DNA of 17,547 bases, taken from positions 1 to 17,547 of the forward strand of contig CALFYS010000051.1 of the NCBI GenBank assembly GCA_937952245.1. The letters run 5' to 3'. This document shows positions 1 through 5,633 of the stretch, one piece after another. How positions within the stretch are numbered: position 1 is the first letter of the stretch; each line of letters starts with the position of its first letter. The notes beneath the pieces were generated by a model that did not search any database, had not been told where the DNA came from, and saw nothing but the letters and a program-made list of their open reading frames with translations. The translations under genes were made by a program, and so were the position numbers. This DNA comes from an uncultured Alphaproteobacteria bacterium (lineage in GTDB: Bacteria > Pseudomonadota > Alphaproteobacteria > Puniceispirillales > UBA1172).

Positions 1-20
1 AACGTTTAGCGGAGTTAAAT

Positions 21-635
21 ATGTTTTACACCCCAGGCACCCATAAAGATCACGGTCTGCCGCATAACCCGTTTAAGGCGATTGTTTCGCCGCGCCCTAT
101 TGGATGGATTTCCACCATCTCACGTGATGGCAAGCCCAATGTTGCGCCTTACAGTTTCTTTAACGCGATTTCGGAAACCCCGCCGATGGTGGCGTTTTCT
201 TCATCACCCAGCGCGAGCGGCAATGGCGAAAAAGATTCCTTGGTGAATGCCCGCGACACGGGTGAATTTGTTGTTAATATCGTTTCAAAACAGCAGATGC
301 AGGCAATGAGCGATACATCAGCCGCCCTTGATCACGGGGTTTCTGAATTTGACTTCGCGGGTCTTAAGCAAGCCCCCGCAACGCTGGTCGATGCCCCCAT
401 GGTGGCGGGCGCGCCATGCCAATTGGAATGCAAATTATGGGATATTCTGACCCTGCCGCCCACGGAAGATGGCCAGAACAACCATTTGGTGATTGGGCAA
501 GTGGTGGGGATTCATCTTGATGATGCCATTATCACCGATGGCAAGGTTGATGTGCTGAAATTTAATCCGGTGGCACGTTTGGGCTATATGGATTACACGG
601 CGGTGGAAGATGTCTTCCCCCTTGCCCGTCCATAA
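21..635 (+). CDS. Flavin reductase family protein (FMN-binding split barrel)
   Basis: A 204-residue protein of the flavin reductase-like, FMN-binding split-barrel family (the DIM6/NTAB group). Such proteins bind FMN and often reduce it with NAD(P)H for a partner oxygenase, or act as stand-alone flavoproteins. The N-terminal half carries the typical run: a PRPIGWIST motif at about residues 24-32, then DGKPNVAPYSFFNA at about 36-49 and PPMVAFSSSP at about 54-63, which in the family shapes the FMN pocket. The C-terminal FNPVARLGY (about 181-189) is also typical. No signal peptide or membrane segment is seen, so it should be cytoplasmic. A GGAG ribosome binding site lies 6 bases before the ATG. 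No partner oxygenase is adjacent, so the substrate is unknown. The gene converges on the next one across a hairpin. The family is clear; the specific reaction is not. Confidence 0.88.
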   Translation: MFYTPGTHKDHGLPHNPFKAIVSPRPIGWISTISRDGKPNVAPYSFFNAISETPPMVAFSSSPSASGNGEKDSLVNARDTGEFVVNIVSKQQMQAMSDTSAALDHGVSEFDFAGLKQAPATLVDAPMVAGAPCQLECKLWDILTLPPTEDGQNNHLVIGQVVGIHLDDAIITDGKVDVLKFNPVARLGYMDYTAVEDVFPLARP

Positions 636-638
636 AGA

Positions 639-660
639 AACCGCGCCTTATGCGGCGGTT
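639..660 (-). terminator. Stem-loop between convergent genes, probable terminator
   Basis: AACCGCGC at 639-646 pairs with GC (652-653) and GCGGTT (655-660), with one unpaired G at 654 and the loop CTTAT. Read on the minus strand, the stem is followed by a T-rich stretch (TTTCTTT), which suits termination of the minus-strand gene whose stop codon overlaps the stem. In the plus direction the tail is only TTAATT, so it would be a weaker terminator for the flavin reductase gene. Judged by eye, without an energy calculation. Confidence 0.5.
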
Positions 661-1375
661 AATTGATGCTGCATTTGCTCATATTCAGGCTGACATAACC
701 TTTGAGCGATGTTTTTTGCAACGTGATCTGCAACAGCCATGAATCGGCCAAGAGATTCATTTCAACCGGCAGTTTTTGGGAAATGATTTTCTCACCACTA
801 AGGTAAGACACCCGCATTGAAATCGGTTTTTCAGGATCAAACCAAGGGCGTTCTTTGGTGGCTTCTTGGTGGGCTTCGCCTTCGACAAAAACGCGGATCG
901 CGCCGTCCAGCAAATCGGTATTGGCCTCTTTCCCCGCAAAGAAACTGGTGGCAACCGCCAAGTCTTTTTCTTCTAATGGACGGCAACGGCTGGGCTTTGA
1001 TGCGGATTGCAACGCCAATCTGATCTGGTCTTCTTCAACACCGCGCGCCAAATACCGCGCGACAATTCTTTTCAGCCGCTTCATGGCCTGCTGATCATCA
1101 CCGTTTTCATTGATTAATTCCGCTGAAATCCGGCGTTCGCGTTCCAGATTAAACTGATTGGTCAGGGTGTTTAATTCTTGGGCAAGGCGATTGTTTTCTT
1201 GTTCCAATTCGGCGATTTGGTCATTGGCCACAGAAAGCCGCGCCTCTTGGGTGCTGTTGCCCCAAAACCAACCAGCCCAGAGCATCAACCCAATAACAAT
1301 AAGCCGCAACAGCCAACTGAACTGGCTTCTGAACTCGCGCTTCCGGTAGCGTTCTGTAATTTGATAATAATCCAT
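659..1375 (-). CDS. Single-pass membrane protein with coiled coil, unknown function
   Basis: A 238-residue protein I do not recognise. The N-terminus is basic (RYRKREFR at 9-16), followed by one hydrophobic segment at about 21-38 (WLLRLIVIGLMLWAGWFW), so the positive-inside rule places the N-terminus in the cytoplasm and the rest in the periplasm. Residues about 48-90 are rich in E, Q, N, L and R with leucine/isoleucine spacing typical of a coiled coil. The remaining ~140 residues look like a folded domain of alternating beta strands with two cysteines (131 and 236). The layout resembles small envelope or scaffold proteins, but no family motif supports a function. The start is ATG with only a weak AAAG upstream. 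A possible promoter lies about 38 bases ahead of it. The stop codon overlaps a terminator-like stem shared with the convergent flavin reductase gene. Confidence 0.8.
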   Translation of the reverse strand: MDYYQITERYRKREFRSQFSWLLRLIVIGLMLWAGWFWGNSTQEARLSVANDQIAELEQENNRLAQELNTLTNQFNLERERRISAELINENGDDQQAMKRLKRIVARYLARGVEEDQIRLALQSASKPSRCRPLEEKDLAVATSFFAGKEANTDLLDGAIRVFVEGEAHQEATKERPWFDPEKPISMRVSYLSGEKIISQKLPVEMNLLADSWLLQITLQKTSLKGYVSLNMSKCSIN

Positions 1376-1412
1376 TATGACTTTAGGCCATTTTTATAAA
1401 ATACCTGAAGGG

Positions 1413-1441
1413 GTTATATCCTTGCCTTTGATGAAGGGCAA
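1413..1441 (-). promoter_or_regulatory. Candidate promoter for the membrane coiled-coil gene
   Basis: On the minus strand, TTGCCC (1441-1436) is followed after 17 bases by TATAAC (1418-1413). That gives 4/6 and 5/6 matches to the -35 and -10 consensus, with a transcription start expected near 1406 and a leader of about 30 bases. Consensus matching by eye only. Confidence 0.35.
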
Positions 1442-1487
1442 TCCTAAGTTCAACACATTGTCCAATTTATGCGATCTGTTGTCTTGT

Positions 1488-1527
1488 CCTGTCATGATGG
1501 CTTTACTTTATGGCAACATCATGCAGG
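1488..1527 (+). promoter_or_regulatory. Long hairpin in the region ahead of the HD hydrolase gene
   Basis: CCTG (1488-1491) plus CATGATG (1493-1499) pair perfectly with CATCATG (1517-1523) plus CAGG (1524-1527). This is an 11-bp stem with a single bulged T at 1492 and a 17-base loop that could add two more G-C pairs. A run of six T follows at about 1539-1544, 11 bases after the stem, and the HD gene starts at 1553. The T run is too distant for a standard terminator, so a leader RNA structure or attenuator-like element is possible. The rest of the 1376-1552 gap shows no convincing plus-strand promoter and no gene. Confidence 0.4.
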
Positions 1528-1552
1528 ATAAGTCATTATTTTTTGTTAAGAT

Positions 1553-2254
1553 ATGTTCATGGTGAAAATGTCATCCAAAACATCCAACACGTCTCAAACG
1601 GTGAAGACGAAAACGCCAACCTCAAAAGCAATGGCCTCAAAAGCGTTTTCTGGTAAGAAAGCCCCGCGAAAAGCCTCACCTCGGGCGTGGCAACGGATGC
1701 TGAGCGGCCGGCGGTTGGATTTGCTCGACCCTTCACCCATGGATATTGAGATTGAAGACATTGCCCATGGGCTGGCAAGGGTGGCTAGGTGGAATGGCCA
1801 GACCGAGGGCGATTGGGCCTTCAGCGTTGCCCAGCACAGTGTTTTGGTCGAACGTCTCTTCACCAAAATGAACCCTGATGCCCCGCGCAAATGGCGGCTG
1901 GCTTGCCTGTTGCATGACGCGCCTGAATATGTGATCGGCGATATGATCACCCCGTTTAAAGCCATGCTTTCAGCGGAATATGCCAATGTCGAAAAACGCC
2001 TTGAGATCGCCGTGCATATCCGGTTTGGCCTGCCCGGGGATTTGCCGCAATGGGTTCATGCCGCCATCAAAAGAGCGGATAAATTGGCAGCCTTCATGGA
2101 AGCCACACAACTGGCAGGGTTTTCAGAACAAGAAGCCCGTCAAGCCATCGCAAAGCCAAGGGCGGTGCCAAAAATGAAGATCAAACCGCAGCCCCCAAAA
2201 GAAGCGGCGGATGCCTATATCAGAAGATTTCGCTATTTAGGCGGGAAATCCTAA
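1553..2254 (+). CDS. HD domain-containing protein, YfbR-like hydrolase
   Basis: A 233-residue protein with an HD phosphohydrolase domain most like the YfbR/5'-nucleotidase-type group, metal-dependent enzymes that remove phosphate from nucleotides. The metal ligands appear in order: H95 in VAQHS, H121-D122 in LLHDAPE and D176 in KRADKLA, with RW at 79-80 ahead of them as in the family. Unlike short family members, it begins with about 45 residues rich in Lys, Ser, Thr and Ala (basic, low complexity, probably disordered). In-frame ATGs at 1553, 1559 and 1568 have no strong ribosome binding site; a TAAG 8 bases before 1559 makes the second ATG possible. A hairpin lies just upstream. The neighbour downstream is convergent and the gap is only 15 bases. 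The fold is firm; the substrate is inferred from family and unproven. Confidence 0.85.
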   Translation: MFMVKMSSKTSNTSQTVKTKTPTSKAMASKAFSGKKAPRKASPRAWQRMLSGRRLDLLDPSPMDIEIEDIAHGLARVARWNGQTEGDWAFSVAQHSVLVERLFTKMNPDAPRKWRLACLLHDAPEYVIGDMITPFKAMLSAEYANVEKRLEIAVHIRFGLPGDLPQWVHAAIKRADKLAAFMEATQLAGFSEQEARQAIAKPRAVPKMKIKPQPPKEAADAYIRRFRYLGGKS

Positions 2255-2269
2255 GAGTGTATTAACCCT

Positions 2270-2620
2270 TTAAGATGGGCTTTCCATGCTGGGCACCACT
2301 TTGCTCGGCGCGGGCTTTTTGCTGAACATGGATTTGCGCGGTGCTTTTGCAGGCTTTGCAGGTTTCGCGGCGGGCGCGGGTTTTTCATCAAACAAGCTTT
2401 GATCAACTGAAACCGTATTCAACAGCACCATGGCCACTTGCAGGGTTTCAAGGGCTTCATCCATGGTGTTGACAGCTTTGGTGATATTCGGGTCGTTAAT
2501 GTCTTCGTTGCTGCCGGACAATTCCCAAGCTAAAGAATTCAACCGCTCATTAATGACGATCAATTGCTTCTTGCCTTTTGATCTCAAGTTCCGGATTTTT
2601 TTCAACGTGACATTTGCCAT
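2270..2620 (-). CDS. Small helical protein with Pro/Ala/Lys-rich tail, unknown function
   Basis: A 116-residue protein I do not recognise. The ATG at 2620 is chosen over a GTG nine bases upstream because GGAG lies 8 bases before the ATG and would touch the GTG. Residues 1-75 look helical: a basic start (LKKIRNLRSKGKKQ) followed by regularly spaced hydrophobic residues. The last ~35 residues are low complexity, with Pro-Ala-Lys repeats (KPAPAAKPAKPAKAPRK and KKPAPSK). There is no signal peptide, membrane segment or cysteine. The basic tail could bind nucleic acid or another acidic partner, but nothing shows this directly. A good promoter lies just upstream, and the coding frame is clean with its own ribosome binding site, so the gene is likely real. 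Confidence 0.75.
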   Translation of the reverse strand: MANVTLKKIRNLRSKGKKQLIVINERLNSLAWELSGSNEDINDPNITKAVNTMDEALETLQVAMVLLNTVSVDQSLFDEKPAPAAKPAKPAKAPRKSMFSKKPAPSKVVPSMESPS

Positions 2621-2651
2621 GGGAAACACTCCACAAAAAACTAATTTATTA

Positions 2652-2680
2652 ATAATATCTTAACAGCAATCCCATGTAAA
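2652..2680 (-). promoter_or_regulatory. Promoter for the small helical protein gene
   Basis: On the minus strand, TTTACA (2680-2675) and TATTAT (2657-2652) are separated by 17 bases, each matching 5 of 6 consensus positions. The transcription start would be near 2645, 25 bases ahead of the ATG at 2620 with its GGAG site. Confidence 0.55.
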
Positions 2681-2738
2681 TATCACGCTTTTTCATGACC
2701 CTTCTGGCCTTACAAATCGCGGCATAATGAATTAAGGT

Positions 2739-2760
2739 TTCAAGGAATGTTATCCTTGAA
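2739..2760. promoter_or_regulatory. Perfect dyad ahead of the isomerase-apt-nucleosidase operon
   Basis: TTCAAGGA (2739-2746) and TCCTTGAA (2753-2760) form a perfect 8-bp inverted repeat around a 6-base centre. It sits 36 bases before the first gene of the operon and about 10 bases downstream of a -10-like CATAAT (2723-2728), which has no clear -35. There is no T run after it, so it is not a simple terminator. It could be an operator for a dimeric repressor or a leader hairpin. Confidence 0.4.
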
Positions 2761-2796
2761 TGTCTTCCCATTGGCCAAAAGCAGAAAGACCTGACC

Positions 2797-3435
2797 ATGA
2801 CCGCCAGCATTAATTACTACCTCACCCCTGTCAGCCCATGGGCCTATCTTGGCGCGAAAAGGTTTCGGCAGATCGCTGAAACCCATGGCGCGCGTGTCCA
2901 TCTCAAAGTTGTGGATTACGGCACAATCTTTCCGAAAACAGGGGGCTTGCCCTTGCCGAAACGCTCGCCTGAACGGCAAGCCTACCGGATGATGGACCTG
3001 AAACGATTTCGAGATTTCCTGAATATCCCTTTGGTGCTGGAACCTGAGTTTTTCCCATCGAAAACACGGCTGACCGCCTATACCATTATCGCCACGGCGG
3101 AACGGTTGGGGGATCATCAAGCGATGCTGGCCGCCGAAGCCGTACTTTCTGGCCTTTGGGCTGAAAACCTTGATATGGACGCTCAAGAAAATGTCATCAC
3201 CATGCTGAACAAAGCAGGGCTAGATGGCGCTGGGCTGGTTGATCATGCCCTTGCCCATCAAGCTGAGTATGATGCAAAAATCGCAACGGATACCGATCAA
3301 GCTTTGGCGGATGGGGTTTTTGGCGCGCCAAGCTATGTGGTGGATGGTGAAGTGTTCTGGGGGCAAGACCGGCTTGAGCTGTTGAACTGGAGATTAGAGA
3401 ACTGGGGAGCCGAACAAGGGGGCAAAAATGGCTGA
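2797..3435 (+). CDS. 2-hydroxychromene-2-carboxylate isomerase-like protein (DsbA/GST kappa family)
   Basis: A 212-residue thioredoxin-fold protein of the DsbA-like/GST kappa family, closest in layout to 2-hydroxychromene-2-carboxylate isomerase, a glutathione-dependent enzyme of naphthalene breakdown. The start of the fold shows INYYLTPVSPWAYLGAKRF (5-23), where S13 is at the usual glutathione-activating position and no CxxC is present, so it is not a disulfide oxidase. The C-terminal part has GVFGAPSYVVDGEVFWGQDRL-type sequence at about 173-193, with the cis-proline loop and the family FWGQDRL ending. An all-helical insert lies between. It is the first gene of an operon and overlaps apt by 8 bases. 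No aromatic-degradation genes are nearby, so a general glutathione-linked isomerase or detoxification role is more likely than naphthalene catabolism. The ribosome binding site is weak (AGAAAG). Confidence 0.85.
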   Translation: MTASINYYLTPVSPWAYLGAKRFRQIAETHGARVHLKVVDYGTIFPKTGGLPLPKRSPERQAYRMMDLKRFRDFLNIPLVLEPEFFPSKTRLTAYTIIATAERLGDHQAMLAAEAVLSGLWAENLDMDAQENVITMLNKAGLDGAGLVDHALAHQAEYDAKIATDTDQALADGVFGAPSYVVDGEVFWGQDRLELLNWRLENWGAEQGGKNG

Positions 3436-3964
3436 TATGAAGACGGATATAAAGATCGAAGATTACATCGCCGCTTATCCTGATTTCCCAATCGAAGGGA
3501 TTTTATTTCGTGACCTCTCCCCCCTATTGGCAAGCCCCGATGCCATGACCGCGGCGGTCGAACAATTTTATGAACACATAGCCCCTTTTAAGCCAGACGG
3601 GTTTGCCGGCATTGAATCGCGTGGGTTTTTATTTTCCACCTTGATGGCGCAACGCTTTGGTTGCGGGTCATTCATGTTGCGAAAGCCGGGGAAATTGCCC
3701 GGGGAATTGGTACGCGAGAGCTACGCGCTGGAATATGGTGAAAATGAACTCACCATGCAGGCGAACACGCCAATCAACGGCAAGCGCATTGTCTTGATTG
3801 ATGATCTGCTGGCCACCGGCGGCACCGTGAAAGCGGCGAAGTCACTGATCAAATCCGTTGGTGGTGAGGCGGTGGCCTGTGCCGTGGTCATCCATCTGGC
3901 TGATCTTGGCGGCCAAGAGGTGATTGATATGCCGTTGGTGGCGCTCACCACTTATGGCGGATGA
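3428..3964 (+). CDS. apt: Adenine phosphoribosyltransferase
   Basis: A 178-residue type I phosphoribosyltransferase that joins adenine to PRPP, giving AMP and pyrophosphate in purine salvage (cytoplasmic). The PRPP-binding motif is clear at about 122-133 (VLIDDLLATGGT). Upstream are the family signatures YPDFPIEGILFRDLSPLL (about 17-34), with the FRD that packs at the dimer interface, and GIESRGFLF (61-69). KPGKLPGE at about 86-93 is the flexible loop of adenine-specific enzymes. Length is normal for the family (170-180). The start overlaps the end of the isomerase gene by 8 bases, and the stop overlaps the next start (ATGA), so translation is probably coupled across all three genes. Placed beside a nucleosidase, it would recover the adenine that enzyme releases. 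Confidence 0.96.
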   Translation: MADMKTDIKIEDYIAAYPDFPIEGILFRDLSPLLASPDAMTAAVEQFYEHIAPFKPDGFAGIESRGFLFSTLMAQRFGCGSFMLRKPGKLPGELVRESYALEYGENELTMQANTPINGKRIVLIDDLLATGGTVKAAKSLIKSVGGEAVACAVVIHLADLGGQEVIDMPLVALTTYGG

Positions 3965-4539
3965 TGAGGGATGATATGACCCGCCCTATGCCGCCCCTGT
4001 TTCAGCCGCAAGACACATTAATTCTGGTGGCGCTGGCCGATGAATTGCCAAGACCGCGTCTTCCCCAATGGCGGATTGCTTATACCGGTGTGGGTAAGGT
4101 CAATGCCGCCATCACCGTGGAACGTGAAATCGCATCAAAGCGGCCAAAGACGATTATTAATTTCGGCACCGCAGGCAGTCTTTCCCCCCAGCATCATGGG
4201 CTTGTTGAAGTGGGACGGTTTTTCCAGCGGGATATGGATGTCCGAGAACTTGGGTTCGCCTTAGGGCAAACGCCTTTTGAAGACAACGCCCCCATTGATT
4301 TTGGTCGTGATGGTTTGAGTTGCGGGACAGGGGATGGGTTTGTCACCGCCCCGCCCGAACTGAAGACCGATTTGGTGGATATGGAAGCCTATGCCATCGC
4401 CACATCGGCCCGCGACCATCAGATTGATTTTTATTGTTTTAAATATATCTCCGATCAAGCCGATGATGCCGCCGCCACAACATGGCAAGAGAACGTCCAA
4501 AAAGGCGCGGATTTGTTTGTCGAGATGTTGGAAGGCTGA
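3961..4539 (+). CDS. MTA/SAH nucleosidase-like protein (phosphorylase superfamily)
   Basis: A 192-residue member of the PNP/UDP phosphorylase superfamily, most like 5'-methylthioadenosine/S-adenosylhomocysteine nucleosidases, which split off adenine. Key parts match: an acidic residue near the first strand (E28 in ADELP), TGVGKVNA at 42-49, NFGTAGSL at 67-74, the ribose-binding DMEAYAIA at 140-147 (E142) and the SDQADD loop at 164-169, whose first Asp (D165) fits the catalytic acid. It is about 40 residues shorter than the E. coli enzyme, with the loss around residues 100-130. The start at 3961 overlaps the apt stop (ATGA). An ATG at 3976 with GAGGG 5 bases upstream is an equally good start. 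Substrate preference cannot be read from sequence; the pairing with apt supports an adenine-releasing role. Confidence 0.82.
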   Translation: MMRDDMTRPMPPLFQPQDTLILVALADELPRPRLPQWRIAYTGVGKVNAAITVEREIASKRPKTIINFGTAGSLSPQHHGLVEVGRFFQRDMDVRELGFALGQTPFEDNAPIDFGRDGLSCGTGDGFVTAPPELKTDLVDMEAYAIATSARDHQIDFYCFKYISDQADDAAATTWQENVQKGADLFVEMLEG

Positions 4540-4547
4540 TCATCAGG

Positions 4548-4634
4548 TGGTGGGGACACCCGGACTTGAACCGGGAAGCCTGTTACGGCGGCAGATTTTA
4601 AGTCTGCTGTGTTTACCAATTTCACCATGCCCCC
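4548..4634 (-). tRNA. tRNA-Leu (anticodon UAA)
   Basis: Read on the minus strand, the 87-base gene folds as a class II tRNA. The acceptor GGGGGCA pairs with TGTCCCC (one G-T pair), followed by discriminator A and an encoded CCA (4550-4548). The anticodon stem GCAGA/TCTGC holds the loop CTTAAAA, giving anticodon TAA (4600-4598). A long variable arm follows, as expected for leucine, then the T arm CCCGG-TTCAAGT-CCGGG. The D arm contains the usual TGGTGAAATTGGTA-type sequence. It decodes UUA (and UUG by wobble). It stands alone, with a promoter upstream and no neighbouring tRNA. Confidence 0.96.
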
Positions 4635-4655
4635 AAAGGCTGTGATTGAGATAGA

Positions 4656-4683
4656 GCAATAGCAAATCCCGCGCCGTTGTCAA
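4656..4683 (-). promoter_or_regulatory. Promoter of tRNA-Leu
   Basis: On the minus strand, a perfect TTGACA (4683-4678) is followed after 16 bases by TATTGC, preceded by C (4661-4656). The perfect -35 with a weaker CTATNN-like -10 is common in alphaproteobacteria. The expected start is near 4648-4650, leaving a leader of roughly 15 bases before the mature tRNA 5' end at 4634. Confidence 0.55.
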
Positions 4684-4708
4684 AGTCCGAATTCACAAAA
4701 AAATCACT

Positions 4709-4737
4709 TTGTCATTTGCTTGCCATCTGAATATCAT
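4709..4737 (+). promoter_or_regulatory. Promoter of the rhomboid protease gene
   Basis: TTGTCA (4709-4714) and TATCAT (4732-4737) are spaced by 17 bases and each matches 5 of 6 consensus positions. The transcription start would be near 4744, about 20 bases before the ATG at 4765. This also argues against translation starting at an in-frame TTG at 4720, which lies inside the promoter. Confidence 0.55.
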
Positions 4738-4764
4738 CAAATCATCCGTAAAAAAGGCTGGTTT

Positions 4765-5613
4765 ATGTTTTTTATCCCCCTCTTTGATGACAACCCTTCG
4801 GGGCGATGGCCATTTGTGACATGGGCATTGATGGCGATTTGCATTGTCATTTTTCTCTATCAAGTCTCTTTGCCGGAACGCCAGCAACTGGCCTTGTGGT
4901 TAAGTTATGGGGCGATCCCCGCGCTGGTGACAGGGGATGTTGCCCTGCCGCCGGAATTGGCCACCCTGCCGCCACTGGCAACATTAATCAGCTCGGTCTT
5001 TCTGCATGGCGGCTGGTTTCATCTGGCGGGGAATATGCTGTTTTTATGGATTTACGGCGATAATGTCGAAGACCGCATGGGGCATTTCCGCTTTCTGGCC
5101 TTCTACCTGATTTGCGGGGTCGCCGCCTCACTCGCCCATGTTTTGATCAGCCCCGGCGATACCTCACCTTTAATCGGGGCATCAGGGGCGATTGCTGGCG
5201 TGATGGCCGCTTATTTATTGATGTTCCCACGGGCAAAAGTCAGAGTGTTGATGATCATTATCATCTTTATCCGCTGGATCTACCTGCCGGCATTTGTGGT
5301 GTTGGGCACATGGTTATTGGTGCAGGTGTTCGCCGCGCCATCTTCGCTTGGCCAGCAAGGCGGCACGGCATATTTTGCCCATTTGGGGGGATTTATCGCA
5401 GGGCTTGTTTTAACGCCATTTTTTAAAAAACAAGGCACGCCATTGCTCCCGAAAGCCGAAACCCCGCCGCATTGGGAGGTTGAACCTGTCCCCGCCCGTC
5501 AGGTGAAATCCGAATTTATCGCTCGGTATCAACGAAAACATCGCCCTCTGGTGCCAAATGTCAAACGGCAAGCCGCGCCCAAGAAAAGCAAAAATCCTTG
5601 GGAACAGGATTAA
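4765..5613 (+). CDS. Rhomboid family intramembrane serine protease
   Basis: A 282-residue rhomboid protease, which cuts membrane proteins within or near the bilayer. It opens with FIPLFDDNP, typical of a bacterial rhomboid subgroup, then has about six hydrophobic segments. The catalytic set is complete: HLAGN at 86-90 (oxyanion-side His and Asn), GASGAIAG at 138-145 with the serine at 140, and the histidine at 206 in YFAHLGGFIAG. A loop of about 30 residues (37-70) with several prolines separates the first two membrane segments. The last ~60 residues form a basic, proline-containing tail, probably cytoplasmic. The ATG at 4765 has AAAGG 7 bases upstream and a promoter about 30 bases before it. 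Its target is unknown. It is divergent from tRNA-Leu and convergent with the CinA-like gene. Confidence 0.93.
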   Translation: MFFIPLFDDNPSGRWPFVTWALMAICIVIFLYQVSLPERQQLALWLSYGAIPALVTGDVALPPELATLPPLATLISSVFLHGGWFHLAGNMLFLWIYGDNVEDRMGHFRFLAFYLICGVAASLAHVLISPGDTSPLIGASGAIAGVMAAYLLMFPRAKVRVLMIIIIFIRWIYLPAFVVLGTWLLVQVFAAPSSLGQQGGTAYFAHLGGFIAGLVLTPFFKKQGTPLLPKAETPPHWEVEPVPARQVKSEFIARYQRKHRPLVPNVKRQAAPKKSKNPWEQD

Positions 5614-5633
5614 GTGAGAAGGATTAACCCCGA

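Noticed and set aside
1377..1565. 62-codon open frame on the plus strand in the gap before the HD gene
   Set aside because: No ribosome binding site, no family resemblance, odd composition with several cysteines, and it overlaps both the promoter of the opposite gene and the leader hairpin.
1594..1986. 130-codon open frame opposite the HD hydrolase gene
   Set aside because: Lies fully antisense to a well-supported gene and its translation shows no domain or sensible composition.
2740..3186. 148-codon open frame opposite the isomerase gene
   Set aside because: Antisense to a clear thioredoxin-fold protein, no family signal, rich in residues expected from mirrored codons.
4391..4645. 84-codon frame running through the nucleosidase end and the tRNA-Leu gene
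   Set aside because: Runs across a tRNA gene and out of frame with the nucleosidase; the TPGLEPGS-like peptide is a well-known artefact of translating tRNA sequence.
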